From Nephrocerus scutellatus (taxonomy: Eukaryota > Arthropoda > Insecta > Diptera > Pipunculidae), in NCBI GenBank assembly GCA_947095585.1, contig OX352765.1:89984965-90048964 (forward strand): a stretch of DNA of 64,000 nt, in the 5' to 3' direction. Below the pieces are notes generated by a model. It was not told where the DNA came from and ran no database searches. It saw only the letters and a program-made list of their open reading frames with translations. The position numbers and the translations under genes are program-made. Shown piece by piece: positions 23,201-34,800 of this stretch (the first letter of the stretch is position 1; every line of letters starts with the position of its first letter).

Positions 23201-24128
23201 TTTTTCTAATAATAATAACAAGAATATGTCATTATTCGCAGCTCGTTGACGTTCCCGAAATGGAGTACTATGCTAATCAAAACACTGGCGAAGTTTGCGT
23301 TCGCGGCTCAAACGTATTCCACGGGTATGTACATGACTGCAACATTGCACTACACTATACACTACTACTGGAGGCGGTGAATTTAAATTTTTTTTTTTTT
23401 TTGGTTTTGTTGACTGCAGTTACTATAAGGATCCGCAGAAGACCGCCGAAGCCATCGACGCAGATGGCTGGCATCACACCGGTGACGTCGGCAAATGGTT
23501 ACCCAATGGAACGCTAAAAATCATCGATCGAAGAAAGCATATTTTCAAATTGAGTCAAGGTGAATACATTGTCCCGGAGAAGATTGAAAATATCTACACC
23601 ACCAGTCAGTATGTGAATCAAGTGTTTGTTTATGGCGAAAGTTTGAAGGTTTGTATGAAGCAGATAGTTTGCAAATTCAGTCTCCAATTCGCAATCACTC
23701 GCAACCAATTTTTTCCTCCAAAACAGAGCTGTATTGTTGCGGTTGTCGTTCCTGATGTTGATGTCCTCAAAGCCTGGGCAATGGAGAATAACGTGGCTGG
23801 AACACTAACGGTTTTGTGCAACAACAGCACCGTAAAAGAACTAATAATGAACGATATGCTTTCGTGGGGCAAGCAAGGAGGATTGAAATCATTTGAACAG
23901 GTCAGTAGGGTGGGGGGGGGGGGGCGGTCATTTTTAGTAAAAAAAAAGTTAATCTTCTAATACTATTCTATCAAACACTTTTTGCTTTAGGTGAAAGACA
24001 TCTACCTTCATCCAGATCCATTCTCGGTACAAAATGGTCTCATGACGCCAACATTCAAATCAAAGCGACCCCAACTGAAAAGTTATTTCAAACCTCAACT
24101 GGAAGATATGTATAAGAACTTAGAGTAA
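20245..24128 (+). CDS. Acsl1: Long-chain-fatty-acid-CoA ligase (ACSL1/5/6 type)
   Basis: Activates long-chain fatty acids to acyl-CoA through an acyl-AMP intermediate, normally on ER or mitochondrial outer membrane. Eight exons read without stops and with matching phases: 20245-20418, 20484-21021, 21094-21447, 21524-21726, 23242-23324, 23420-23648, 23727-23900, 23991-24128. With the candidate exon at 9570 the protein is 654 residues; family members are about 650-720. Visible motifs (numbered on that protein): ATP/AMP loop YTSGTTGNPKG at 232-242, FLPLAHMFER at about 274-283, YGQTE at 415-419, TGD at 495-497 and the fatty-acyl signature DRRKHIFKLSQGEYI at 511-525. The C-terminus KRPQLKSYFKPQLEDMY points to the ACSL1/5/6 subgroup rather than ACSL3/4. 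Intron 4 (1.5 kb) holds transposon debris. The symbol follows this subgroup; orthology needs a tree. Confidence 0.93.
21824..22035. repeat. Direct repeat, period 118 bp, in ACSL intron 4
   Basis: Two copies beginning GGTCATCTTAGGATGCGGAT (21824 and 21942) continue with TTTTGTGGTGACAAT, CACTGTTGCAGATTTATCAG and a GTGTAAGGG segment. A second local duplication (GATCTCTGAGTCACG twice) follows at about 22073-22102. Confidence 0.8.
22190..22850 (-). mobile_element. LOA-like element, region upstream of RT (relic)
   Basis: Minus-strand frames read KRRPHWRTSELGHFGKLF-like sequence, then ATRLETNWDVYKASLKLYK, RELRTAKHSSWRLFCAKREK and ASRLRKILATN (about 22820-22590). This is the linker between endonuclease and reverse transcriptase in LOA/R1-type proteins, where K..RRAKR.SWR.FC......A.RL.K is usual. 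It is most likely family B. It lies antisense within intron 4 of ACSL. Confidence 0.65.
22879..22890. repeat. Poly-G run
   Basis: About a dozen consecutive G in ACSL intron 4. A similar run of 13 G lies at 23912-23924, just after the donor of the exon ending at 23900. Confidence 0.9.
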
Positions 24129-24308
24129 ATCAAATATTTACGAGAATTATTGCAAAGAAGAAAAGAACGTTTTTAAGCTAATACATACAACATACCTAAA
24201 TAAATTTAAAACAATTAATATATAAAGAAATGTTGCTACAAATTAAATAAATTAATGAAATACCAAAAACATAAAAATCAAAGAAAAAACATTTTAAACT
24301 TATAAAAC

Positions 24309-24314
24309 AATAAA
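24309..24314 (+). terminator. Candidate ACSL polyadenylation signal
   Basis: AATAAA, 181 bases after the stop codon. Another AATAAA lies at 24199-24204. The sequence is AT-rich enough for chance matches, so which is used is unknown. Confidence 0.4.
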
Positions 24315-24632
24315 GAATTTACCATTAAATAAACTAAATAATTTAATTTTATCAACAACAGCAACAACAATAAACGCAAAGCAATAGATACATCAATTTA
24401 AAATATATATAATTATACTATTTAATGGAATTTTTGTAGGAGTTTTAAAAATTTCAACATCGATTAATATCAAAAAAAATATATATATTATTTATTAGAC
24501 CGTTCTTTTAGATGAATGTAGTATTAAATAATTAAAATTTTAATTTAATTTAAATTAATTAATGAAAATTTTACAAAACTATAAAATCAATTTTAATTAA
24601 AACGTATTTATAAATTTCGAATTATCACTAAT

Positions 24633-24646
24633 ACACTTACACTTAA
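24633..24646 (+). repeat. Target-site duplication, left copy
   Basis: ACACTTACACTTAA, repeated exactly at 26273-26286 on the other side of the LOA-like insertion. Confidence 0.85.
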
Positions 24647-26272
24647 GTAGAGGTAGGTAGGTAGGTAGAGTGGTGGTCCACCCACACTGTGCTTGCGAGG
24701 TCCTCAATTAGCGCTAGTATGCGCCATTTTGATGTCACAAAACTCGAGGGTTCTAGCATGGATACGGCCATGGTTTAAATCCAGCCTGTAGCGTTCAGGT
24801 ATGAGATCAAGTCGATGATCCTGTAATCCAAGAGCTCTTTCAGGTCGTAAAAAAAGGGCGTTGTCTTGACCCTGCTAGTGCCGGACAACTGCAGAGGAAG
24901 TGTATGGGAGTTTCTTACTTATTTTCATTTTTGTAACTTCTGCAAAAGTTGTTGTGCGGCATACCCAGCTCCCACCAGGCTAATGGCCAGTGCTGATAGC
25001 CACAACTCTGGCAATTTCCTTCCGGGTTCTTGATAACAACTCGGTGGTTTTCTTTTTGCTGTAGGATGGCCACATTGATCTCGATACGGCGCAGTTCGAC
25101 AGACTGATCCACCTTAGCTGTGACTTAGTATTAAAGAAGGAGAAAGGAGAAAGGAGAAGGAGTTGCTTGACTAAGCTCATTGGACAGCTAACATTCTCCA
25201 TAGAGCCATAGCGACGCCTATCTTAGCCAATTCGTCCGCCCTCTCATTACCCTCTATATTACTGTGCCCCGGCACCCATACTATGGTGATGTCCAGGAAT
25301 TGACTTCTTCTTGGCACTTTTGTACTAATTTCGAGTTTATTGTAGTCGCATAAATCGCCTTTATGACAGATTGGCTATCAACACAGATACCAACCCTTCC
25401 GATTTGTGCGTTTCTGAGCCTTAATGCTCTACAGCTTAAAAGACCTTGACAGTTTTAAATCATCTGAGAAGATACCTGCACTGACTCCGTCCTTCATCTT
25501 GGATCCGTCAGTGAATATTGTTGCGTCATATTGCCTCGCAACTGTCCCATCCTTCCAGTTTCCCCTGGTAGGAAATTCAACGCGGAACGAGGAGTTGAAG
25601 CTGAATTTAGGGATTCTCTGAGTCGTACTGCACTGCACGTCGCAACATACTTGATAAATATGTTGTCAGGAGGTAGTAGGTTCAAGATGGTGTTAGGGGC
25701 CTCGGTCGGGCAAGACCGTAGAGCTCCTGTTATGCCTGCTGCTGCTGATCGCTGTAACCTGCTGAGTTTGGTGGCGTTCTACTTCTTCTTCATCGCTGGC
25801 CACCAAACCAGCGATCCATACGTGAGAATTGGCCGTACAACAGCTGTGTACAGACAGAGAGCCATCTTTGGTTGACGACCCCATTTCCTTCAGATGGTTT
25901 TGCTGCTAGCATAGGGGGCCACGTATGCTTTCTTAGCCCTGTTCTCTATGTTAGCCTTCCAGTTAAGCTTCCTATCTAAGATCACTCCGAGATATTTGGC
26001 ACTGTGGGTAAGATTGATAATTTTCCCGTTGAGTTTTGAAAGCATAAAGGCCGATACCTTGGATTTAGTGGTGAACAAAACTATTTCGGTGTTCCCAGGG
26101 TTGACTCCAAGGCCACAGCTTGTTGCCCAGGAGCTAACTTTACCCAGGGCCCTTTCCATGACTTCACTGATGACGAAAGGATACTGGCCTGATACGAGTA
26201 TCACCACGTCATCTGCATACGCAACTGCCTTTGTCCTATCCTCTTCAAGTTTTAGTAGCATATCATTAATTA
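24647..26272 (-). mobile_element. LOA-like retrotransposon, family A, 5'-truncated, TSD-bounded
   Basis: A 1626-bp antisense insertion between two perfect 14-bp direct repeats. On its coding strand it starts inside the RT palm (LINDMLLKLEEDRTK, then AYADDVVILVSGQY at about 26226), followed by the thumb (AKYLGVILDRKLNW), RNase H (IFTDGSKMKDGVSAG, about 25515) and the C-rich tail GHWPLAWWELGMPHNNFC at about 25000. It ends at a CTAC-type tandem tail (read as AGGTAGGTAGGTAG at 24651-24664 on the plus strand). Frameshifts break the frame. Starting inside RT is the classic 5' truncation of target-primed reverse transcription. Confidence 0.85.
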
Positions 26273-26286
26273 ACACTTACACTTAA
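26273..26286 (+). repeat. Target-site duplication, right copy
   Basis: ACACTTACACTTAA, identical to 24633-24646. Confidence 0.85.
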
Positions 26287-27540
26287 ACTTTAAAAAAATT
26301 TACATATTGAATATTTTTGTTTTAATTTTTATGATTATATAGAAAAGTTGTTAAAATTTTTGTTTTGTAAATTATATGAAATTATTTATTATTTATGGAT
26401 TATTTGTTTTTTTTTATGGTAATTTATTTTTATTTATTTTTAGAATTTAAAGCATTCAAATGAAAAAAAAAGCAAATCAAATTTACACATCTTATAAAGA
26501 TAGCATATAATTAGATAAAAAGATAGCAAAATAATACTACAGAACAAGTAGAGCTTTAATTAATTATTAAACCTTATACAAATATTAATGAATGAAAGAA
26601 TAACAAAAAAAATCATTGTTGCGATCGAAAAACACACAACTCCTTGGCAATTACAACTACAATTAGAGTAATCAAATAATTAATGGTAGAGAACACGTTT
26701 TTTTCTTTCGATTTAGTACATTTGAGTGTTGTAACAACAGTAAAACTATTAATCCTTTTGATATCTTAAGAATACGTAAACTTCTTCGCTTTCAAATCTC
26801 TGTAGAACAACTTTTCATGAGCAAACTGCTACACATAAACACTACGAGTAATAATAATTATATACAAGAAAATATCTATTATACATAATAAATAAGAAAC
26901 AATAATAATTATCCTGAAGATTTTTGCTACCCCAGAGACGTCATCAACGAAGATAATAAATAAACAAAGATTCTTTTTCACCAATCAATTTGCCATAACT
27001 TTCGTTTTGGTTATGTTGATATTATATTGTAATGCAATCTCAGGATGAAGCAAACAAAAATTCGCAATAAACACTTTTATCTAAATTAAGTTGTTTTGTC
27101 TTTTTTTGCCAACAAATATCATTAACCATTAACTGAAATCGAATTCTCTTGGAGAAGTTCTGAGATACAACTGTTGCACTTATTCTTGACGGAAACATTT
27201 CCAAAACAAACTTCAAACTTATAAAGCTGTAGTTTCAGCGAATATTATGTAAAGCTCTTTATTTCCAGACACAAAATATGTAATACAAAACAAAAGAATT
27301 AATAATATTTCACATTAAAGCGGAAACAAATCAACGATCGATATAAAAAAAATACATAAATACATTGCTACATAATAACCGAAATTGGATGCGTTTGATT
27401 GTTTTTATCATATAAAACTTAACCCTGTAGTAAACAGTCAATACCTTGTACTAGGCGACTCATTAATAAAAGCATTAAACGACTAAACAATAATGTGCCT
27501 AAAATAAAACCCTGAGGGACGCCTGCATAAATCGTTAAAA
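26287..27540. other. AT-rich intergenic or ACSL 3' flank
   Basis: Very AT-rich without ORFs. Together with 24129-24632 it was continuous before the LOA-like insertion. It may include distal 3' UTR of ACSL but nothing proves it. Confidence 0.45.
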
Positions 27541-28925
27541 GAGTGCACCTAAATATCAAAGGTACAAAGGGCAGCCTGTCTGCCTGTACTAAACTGTACT
27601 AAAGACAACACCTACACGCGTCAGAAAAATATTCTTGCATCTGACTCCTTTCGAGCAGCCAATACGCCTACCCGACTGAGGAAATGTATTCAAACGGGAT
27701 ACTCGACGTTCAACAACTCGCTAATGGTAGAACTGACGAACTTAGACTACACACTACCGCTGTTATGCTTCAATAAGGGTTTTCGGGCCTTCTACCAATC
27801 CCAGGGAGCTATGGACTGATGGCTCGCAACAAGAAACTGTTGCAATGAAATTTTTCACGGACGGCTCTAAGCTCGACTGTGAAGTCGTTGTCGGAGTCTA
27901 CTGTGACAAACCTAACGTGGGCATTTCCGTCCGGCTCCCGGACCATTGCAGCATGTATCAGGCTGAGTTGACAGCGATTGAGGAAGCAGTGACTAGCGGC
28001 AATTAACATATCTGGCTGGATTCACATATCTCAAGGAGATGCGCGAGTATTTTGACTCGCTAAAGGTAGAATTGACGAACTTAGACTACACACTACCGGT
28101 ATTATGCTTCAACAAGGATTTTCGGGCCATCTACCAATCCGAGAGAGCAATGGAGGGATGGCTCTCCACAAGAAACTGTTGCAGTGACATTTTTCACAGA
28201 CGGCTCCAAGCTCGACGGTAAAGTCGTTGTCTGAGTCTACTGTGACAAGCCAAACGTGAGCATTTCCGTTCGGCTCCCGGACCATTACAGCGTGTATTGA
28301 GGAAGTTGTGACCTGGCTGAAACATAATATAATATCGGTAACCGATATCGTAATTTATGTTGACCATCAGGCGGCAATCAAATCGCTGAATTCAATCTCA
28401 ATGATGTCGGGAGTAGCGATAAGCTGCCAGACATCTCTCAAGGAGATGAGTGAGTATTTTGATATCCGCTTATAGTCTGTATCCCCGGTCATTCTGATAC
28501 CATGGGAACTGCAAAGCAGACGTTCGAATTAAAAATGGAATAAAACTTCAATTGATACCTGAAAGGGCAGGTATAGGAAGACCTTTATCAATGGTTAAGT
28601 CATTGCTTCGGAAAGAGGCGGTAGCATTAACAAACGCGAGGCCGGCGCAAACCGCCACATGTACCATAGCAAGTACAAGTTTTGCCTAAGCTGGCCTTAA
28701 GCAATATCAGTGCTCTAGTCGAAGAGGAAAAAAATGTATCGCACTTCCTGTGCACATGTCCGGCTCTTGCAAGAAGTAAACTGAAATATTTGGGATATTA
28801 CACATTAAACAGCTTATCGGACGTCGAAAACTGTAAAGTGGCAGACATCCTAAAATGCATTAACTGCATTAAATGGGCTTTATAATAAAAGGGGAAAGGC
28901 TTTGATCCTGTTGTTCAACAATGGG
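27540..28925 (+). mobile_element. LOA-like element, RNase H and tail (relic)
   Basis: Plus-strand remains of RNase H (FFTDGSKLDGKVVV around 28190-28230, then YQAELTAIEEAV at 27957-27992, IVIYVDHQAAIKSLNSIS at 28350-28405) and of the C-terminal zinc-knuckle-like region (HFLCTCPALARSKL at 28741-28782, CKVADILKCINCIKWAL at 28831-28881). The end, KGKGFDPVVQQW, parallels the copy at 46.6-47.4 kb. The first half carries an internal duplication, listed separately. Confidence 0.75.
27726..28313 (+). repeat. Diverged tandem duplication within RNase H
   Basis: The segments 27726-27995 and about 28056-28313 are close copies, both running from TTAGACTACACACTACCG through AAGAAACTGTTGCA and GGCTCCCGGACCATT. 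Each carries different stops and small indels, so the duplication is old. Confidence 0.8.
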
Positions 28926-29990
28926 CTTAGTGAGCTGCTTAAATCATACAGATCTATAAGTCTAACATCATTCGTCCTCAAAACCATGGAGAGATTTATT
29001 GATGTTCATATTAGAGGCCGTTTAGAATTGTCTACCCATCTGCACTCAAGTCAGTTTTGCGTACAGGAATGGCATAAGCACAGAAGGTGCCCTTCACTAT
29101 CTTGTAAAGAAGGAAGGAACTTTTCGTTTCAATGAAGTGGCCCTGTGTGCCTTCCTCGACATTGAGGGTGCTTTTGATAACACTGGCTACGACTCTATTT
29201 CAAGGGCAATCAGTAGCAAGGGTATCGAAGTTTCTACCAATCATTTTATAAGGGTCATGCTTGAAGGTCGAGATATTATTTCCTCCTCGGAAGGAGTGTC
29301 TGTGTCTGTGACTGCAGTTAAGGGATGTCTCCAGTGAGGAGTTCTTTCTCCCCTTCTGTGGTCACTAGTAATTGACAATCTTCTAGTCGATATTCACAGA
29401 TCAGGCTACATCGCCATTAGTTATGCGGACGATTTTGCGATTTTAATTAGTGGTAAGCACTGCACGACTATCACTAGTGTCATGCAAGTTGCTTTACTAC
29501 ACTTCTTAGAATGGTGCAGCAGAGAAGGACTGTCCATCAATCCTTGCAAAACCGCTCAAGTGCCTTTCACGAAAAGAAGACTGGTCGATTTGAGACCTAT
29601 CATTCAAGGCACCAAATAAGATTATTCCAGTGATGTTAAATATCTCGGTGTCATCCTTGATAAATGGCTAAACTGGATTTCTCATATCAAGTCCGCCATC
29701 GAACGCACCACTAGGGCCGTATGTGCCAGTAGACGCCTCTAAGGCAGAACTTGGGGTCTAAAATGTTACATTGGATGTATAGGTCTCACCATATTATCAC
29801 GTATGCGGCCACCGAAAGTTCTTGAACGGATAACGGCAACTAAGCTTCAGAAAGTACACAGAATTGCCTGTATAGGTATAACGGGTGCGATGCGCCGACT
29901 TGATAACGCTCATTTTCAATTTATGTCAAATTTAAAATATATCGCCTACTAAAAAAACTAAAAGTCGTATTCCTTTCATCATCTACTCAG
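28926..29990 (+). mobile_element. LOA-like element, RT domain (second insertion)
   Basis: Plus-strand RT: SYRSISLTSFVLKTMERFID, STHLHSSQF, ALCAFLDIEGAFDNTGYDS, then GVLSPLLWSLVIDNLL and ISYADDFAILISGKH at 29411-29455, EWCSREGLSINPCKT, and a thumb with IACIGITGAM at about 29870. It is close to the 17.7-19.5 kb copy. Because RT normally precedes RNase H, finding it after the RNase H fragment shows two separate truncated insertions side by side. Frameshifts at about 29130 and 29620. Confidence 0.8.
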
Positions 29991-30129
29991 AATTACTTTG
30001 TATGATTATGAAAGGCATATTGAAATACAGCAATGCATCTCAAGAGTTCAGTTTAGTCAGTGGCGTAGATAGCATGGGTGGCGTCGTGGTGTCTCCCCAA
30101 GAATGGAAAATTAATAAAAATCCTATAAA

Positions 30130-30415
30130 CGTTAAGGCGCCGTGTCTCAGTGGAAAAGCGCATGGCTACTGTGCATGGATTCGTGGTTCGAAATCCAGAA
30201 AACACCAAAAGTATTTTTCACGGTGTCCCAACTCTCGCGAATGTCTGACAAACATCAGAGAGTAATAATTTGTGACGGAAAGTTTCTTAATTCGCCGTTC
30301 AGAAACTGTAGGTCCCCCATTTGCGTGCAAAAATATGCATACTTAACACAAATGGTTGCGGGAAGCCAGGTCTTGGACTGTCGCGCCAAATATTAGTATC
30401 ATTATTAAAAATTGT
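30130..30415 (+). mobile_element. tRNA-derived SINE, copy 2
   Basis: The clearest SINE head in the window: GTGTCTCAGTGGAAAAGCGC (A box) at about 30144 and GTGGTTCGAAATCC (B box) at 30183. The body includes GTATTTTTCACGGTGT and GTAGGTCCCCCATTTG. The end is GGACTGTCGCGCCAAATATT followed by an AGTATCATTATT tail. The 3' part is shared with the copies at 55.1 and (reverse) 58.1 kb. Confidence 0.75.
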
Positions 30416-31860
30416 CTCTACTGTTCCTAAAAATGTTACACATAATACATGGGTGTTGGCCACATTAATTGAATGATCTTATCTAATATCTATTGAACGA
30501 TCTAATTTCGGTTCGTCGTACGTCGCGTGATTTATAGTTAAAAAAACATTCGGCTGGTTTGTTTAAGTTTATATTTTTTTCACGGTCGGGTGTCACCACA
30601 AAATGGCTGCCAACCGATGCAGGCCACCTCCACCACAACTCCCAACAACGCTACTGAGTTCAGTTCCTTTGTGTGTACGTAAATTTTGAATTCCTGTATT
30701 ATACATCCTTGGTGTCTTTTATAAATCTGTTATATTACACTCAAATGCACTTACTCTTACTTATCTTTCGTTACATTTTCCTTTGAAATCTTAATATTAC
30801 GTTTCCTGTATCTCCACAATAAAGTAATTACAACTAATTACATTCGCATAATGGGAGACTGCAACTATGAGTTGGCATGTACTGTTTGTACTATGTGTAA
30901 AAGAAAAACGAAATGTATGTTTTGTATTTCATATAAAATATAACTGGAGTAAAATTGTTGAAAATTGTCAACTATTAGAAGACAGGGAATAGAACTTAAC
31001 TTTTTGTTTGAAAATGCAATGAGTTGCGTGTAGCCAGAAGTATTTGTATGCTTTCTGAATTCTTAAAAACCATTGCACAGCAAACTACAAACAGTTGCGA
31101 AAATTCCCTGAACCGTAAATAAGAAATTCCCATAGTTTTACACTTTAATTGTGAGTTCTTCACCGCTTACTACAGGGAGACGTCAACGTGCTCTTTCTCC
31201 AATGGCAGAAAAAGGGAATTTATTTAGATCCTGCTCCTGCGCTTTAAACGAATGTCATCGGGGTGTATCGTTGTTTGTTCCTTTTCTAGGGAATCAAAGG
31301 TAAACTACGGACTTCCTTTATTCTTGAATATCCATCCACTTCACTTGTTTTTCACTGTAAGTCCTGCTAAACGGTTACTACAGTTTCAGTTATAAATTAA
31401 ACACGTGAACGTGACTACCGGGAAAAGGTTCTTCCTTACAAATCGTTTAATTTGAATTTAAGGTGAAGACTATTGATAAGTGTGTCGTTACAACAACAAC
31501 TTCGTATTCATTCATTCTTTTCCACACCCAGTGTTAGGCATTTCGCTTCATTGTCACTTCAACAGTCAATCGCAGTCATCCTCGCAAGTTAGTCGGTTTT
31601 TTGTGTATGTGTGTAAGTGTAAGTTTTTGTACGCTTACGGTACCACTCAGGAAGAAAAAATTAATCCAAAGGAGCAAGCATTTTCTCCATGCTCAGTAGT
31701 TGTGGTGGATACGAAAATTTTTTATTTCTTAGCATAGCGTCGCGTCGTTTGTGTCTTAAAAAGAATTCCTTTTTCCAATAAAATTTTCACGAAAAATTTC
31801 AAGAATTTATTCCCGTTTTATAAATTTAGTGAAAAAAAAGAAAATATTCTGTGCGATAAA
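30416..31860. other. Lamp1 upstream flank and 5' UTR
   Basis: No gene seen. The last few hundred bases before the ATG at 31861 presumably hold the promoter and 5' UTR. The ORF at 31480-31737 has no recognised similarity. No TATA or initiator can be claimed with confidence. Confidence 0.4.
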
Positions 31861-34800
31861 ATGCTTAAAATAAGCGAACTCCATAGTGGCCATGCCACAA
31901 TATCCTGTATACTTTTCTCAGTAATTCGTAAGTTGTGACACACACAGAAAAAAAATCGATTTCCAAAAAATTAACCAAAAATCTGTTTTTTTCCTTTTTG
32001 TATTTTTTGTAATATCCCATAATTGCTTTGGACACCATTTATTTAGTGTTACTTCTGAGTGTGTCATGCGAAGGACTACAACTGAGTGCATTTACAACAA
32101 GAACGCCCAGGGTCACGAAGTACACAACTAAATCCCCATCGGTATGTCGTATGTGGAGACACCATGATGATGATAGTGATGGTGATGGACAATTTACAAA
32201 AATGTCCTTCCCTTCATTGATTTAAATCTTGAAATAAAAACCCTGTTATCCTGTTTGTTGTAGGCATCGATTGCTTCAACGACATCGCTGTACCGTTTCA
32301 ATGCAACAAACGGCATCACCTGCATTCTCATCAGTACCGATGGTCTGATTAGCATCAAATATCGTAACAAATTAATGGAAGATGTCGAGGCCGATCTGTA
32401 TTTGCCTGACAATCCTGTTCTTAGCGGGGAATGCGTTGAATCGAATCTGGAAATATTTACGATGACATTCAAAGGATTTACACTCTCGATGACATTCAAA
32501 AAGGTAATTGTGTATGTGACATGTGTGTTGTCTAAATAGGGAACTATATCTTCCTCTGTATGTGTATAAGTTTTCTAGGATACCAGACACGGTACGTCAT
32601 GGTAAGTGAGTATGGGAGATGGTGTGGCATGGTATTCACCGCATACGCATGAACGTTTATTTTTTCTGAGTATCTTCCTCATCGGCCGTCGCACATAGAG
32701 CATAACTTTTTTTTTATACAATAAATCGTTGTCGCAGTAATCCTGTTTTAGTCCTACTTACGCCGATGACCTTTTGCGTTGTCGCCGTTGGTATATGGTA
32801 GCTTGAGTGGGTGCAGTTATATTCCTATAACATATCATGCAAAATGCCGTTCGGGGACATGCGGAAAAATGAACATGGAAATGTCGAGTAGTCGCCTGTT
32901 GGTTTGCTCTTGTGTCACTTTACATATTTATATCCATTTTACGTGTAGGAGGACACACAGCCTTGAAGTGGGCCTGTGTTATGTCCTCTCTATATATAGA
33001 CTGCTGTGATGTCCTTTTTTGCTTCAATATGAGTATACATAATACACGTCTTGTGGGTATGGTTACACTGCAGAGCGTATAACAAGCACTCTGTGTATAG
33101 TATATATACTTGTTATACGTCAGATACATACATATGTACATTTATATATTTTGTTGTTTTATTTAAGTAAAATCATATTAATAGCATTGTCATACAAAGC
33201 TAAATGTTTTGAATTTTTCTTACAAAAGAATGTTTATTTTGTTTCACTTTTTTTTCCTTATCACAATAACAATCCATAAGATGTTGAACTTCTGACCTCC
33301 ACAAGTACGTCGTTAAATACTTAAAGTGACAAAGACGACATTAGCGATGTTGAATGATGGTGATATAGTGTTTTAAAAAATTGGGGGAGGAAATTATTCT
33401 CAATAGGAAATTATATACTGCTGCAGAGAGCGTGATGAAATTAGCAAACGTTAAGGTTTCTATGGTTTTGGGAGGTGGATTACATCGTATATTGGGAGCA
33501 CAGTTGTTATAGAGGCTTACTGGCTTATGTTTATACAACGTGACGAAATGAAAATGCGAAAGTAATTTCCGTTGTAATTACGTCGTTTTAGTCGTTTTAG
33601 GTTATAGTACAGGGCTTAGTTCGGATGGCGTTTATTTTGTTGGGGGCGTTTGCTTAAATAATATTTTAAAATTTAAGATCCAAACCAGAGTCCGATCCTG
33701 ACTTTCCGATTATGGCTACTAAGCTAAGGAGATCGAATCCCACACCCGTCTGGCGACAAACCTGGAACTTATTCTTTTCTGTTTAAAATAATAAAAAAAA
33801 GAAACTGGATAGAAAGTTTTTCTCGGCCGATATTTTAACTAAAAAATAGTAATATTACACGATGAATATACGGTATATAAAAAATCTCTTTATTTTTCGC
33901 CAGTAATAATAAAATTCCCACAGAATTAATACAAACAAACAGGAATATCGGACGAGAAAAATCCAAGAAGTCAGAAAGGAATTCTGGTGTATGTAGAAAA
34001 GTCTTCTGAAGGCTCCGGCTAACCACCGTTCATTACGAACAGTTTTGGCTTTAGTATATTACTAACACCATCGTTCTGAATACTGCGTGCTAAGTAAAAT
34101 ACGCCGTTTTCATTCGGAACAATCCACCGTTTTAGTTAAGTTCAGAAAGAACAAAACATTTTCTTTTGCTTTAGTAGATTACTAAGCACCATCGTTCTTA
34201 CTACATGGTTCTAAGTGTAAAACACACAGTGTTCCATTCGAAAAACGACTCCTAATAGTTTTATAAATGCGATCTCTCTGACTACTTGGTATTTTGCTCA
34301 CTATCCCGAGCTGCCAATGTTCCATTCGAACATATCCATTCGCTCAGCCATCATCGTTCTAATTACTGTGTACTTTTTGGCTATATCGAACCTTCCGTTC
34401 AACAGAGACTTGCTCTAGTTGTCGCTTCTCGGTCTTTATTTTTTGGCACCTAGTTTCCCCCCTGCAAAGCACAATCGTTTTGATACTTTGCTCGAGGTAA
34501 TTGAGTCCCCCCACCCCCCGGGTTCCACGCAGTACCTCGCGAAAACACCAACTCCAGTTGTAATATTTATATTGCATGCTAAAAAATCTATTAAGTATAT
34601 ATAATTAATAGTTGTTAACCCCGACGGTACTCGGGACCCGCCGACCCCCAGGCCCAAGACACCGTTTAGACCCACCAAAATCTAAAATAACAGGCGTTGT
34701 CTGGCTGACGCTCACTTCCTACTGACCCAAGCAAACTTAAAGCTCCCCTACTGAAACCAGCACATACAATTGAGTCCCACCACCACCTACCCGCCACTGA

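Noticed and set aside
25424..26286. Plus-strand ORFs across the LOA-like insertion
   Set aside because: They are antisense shadows of the RT/RNase H frames on the minus strand.
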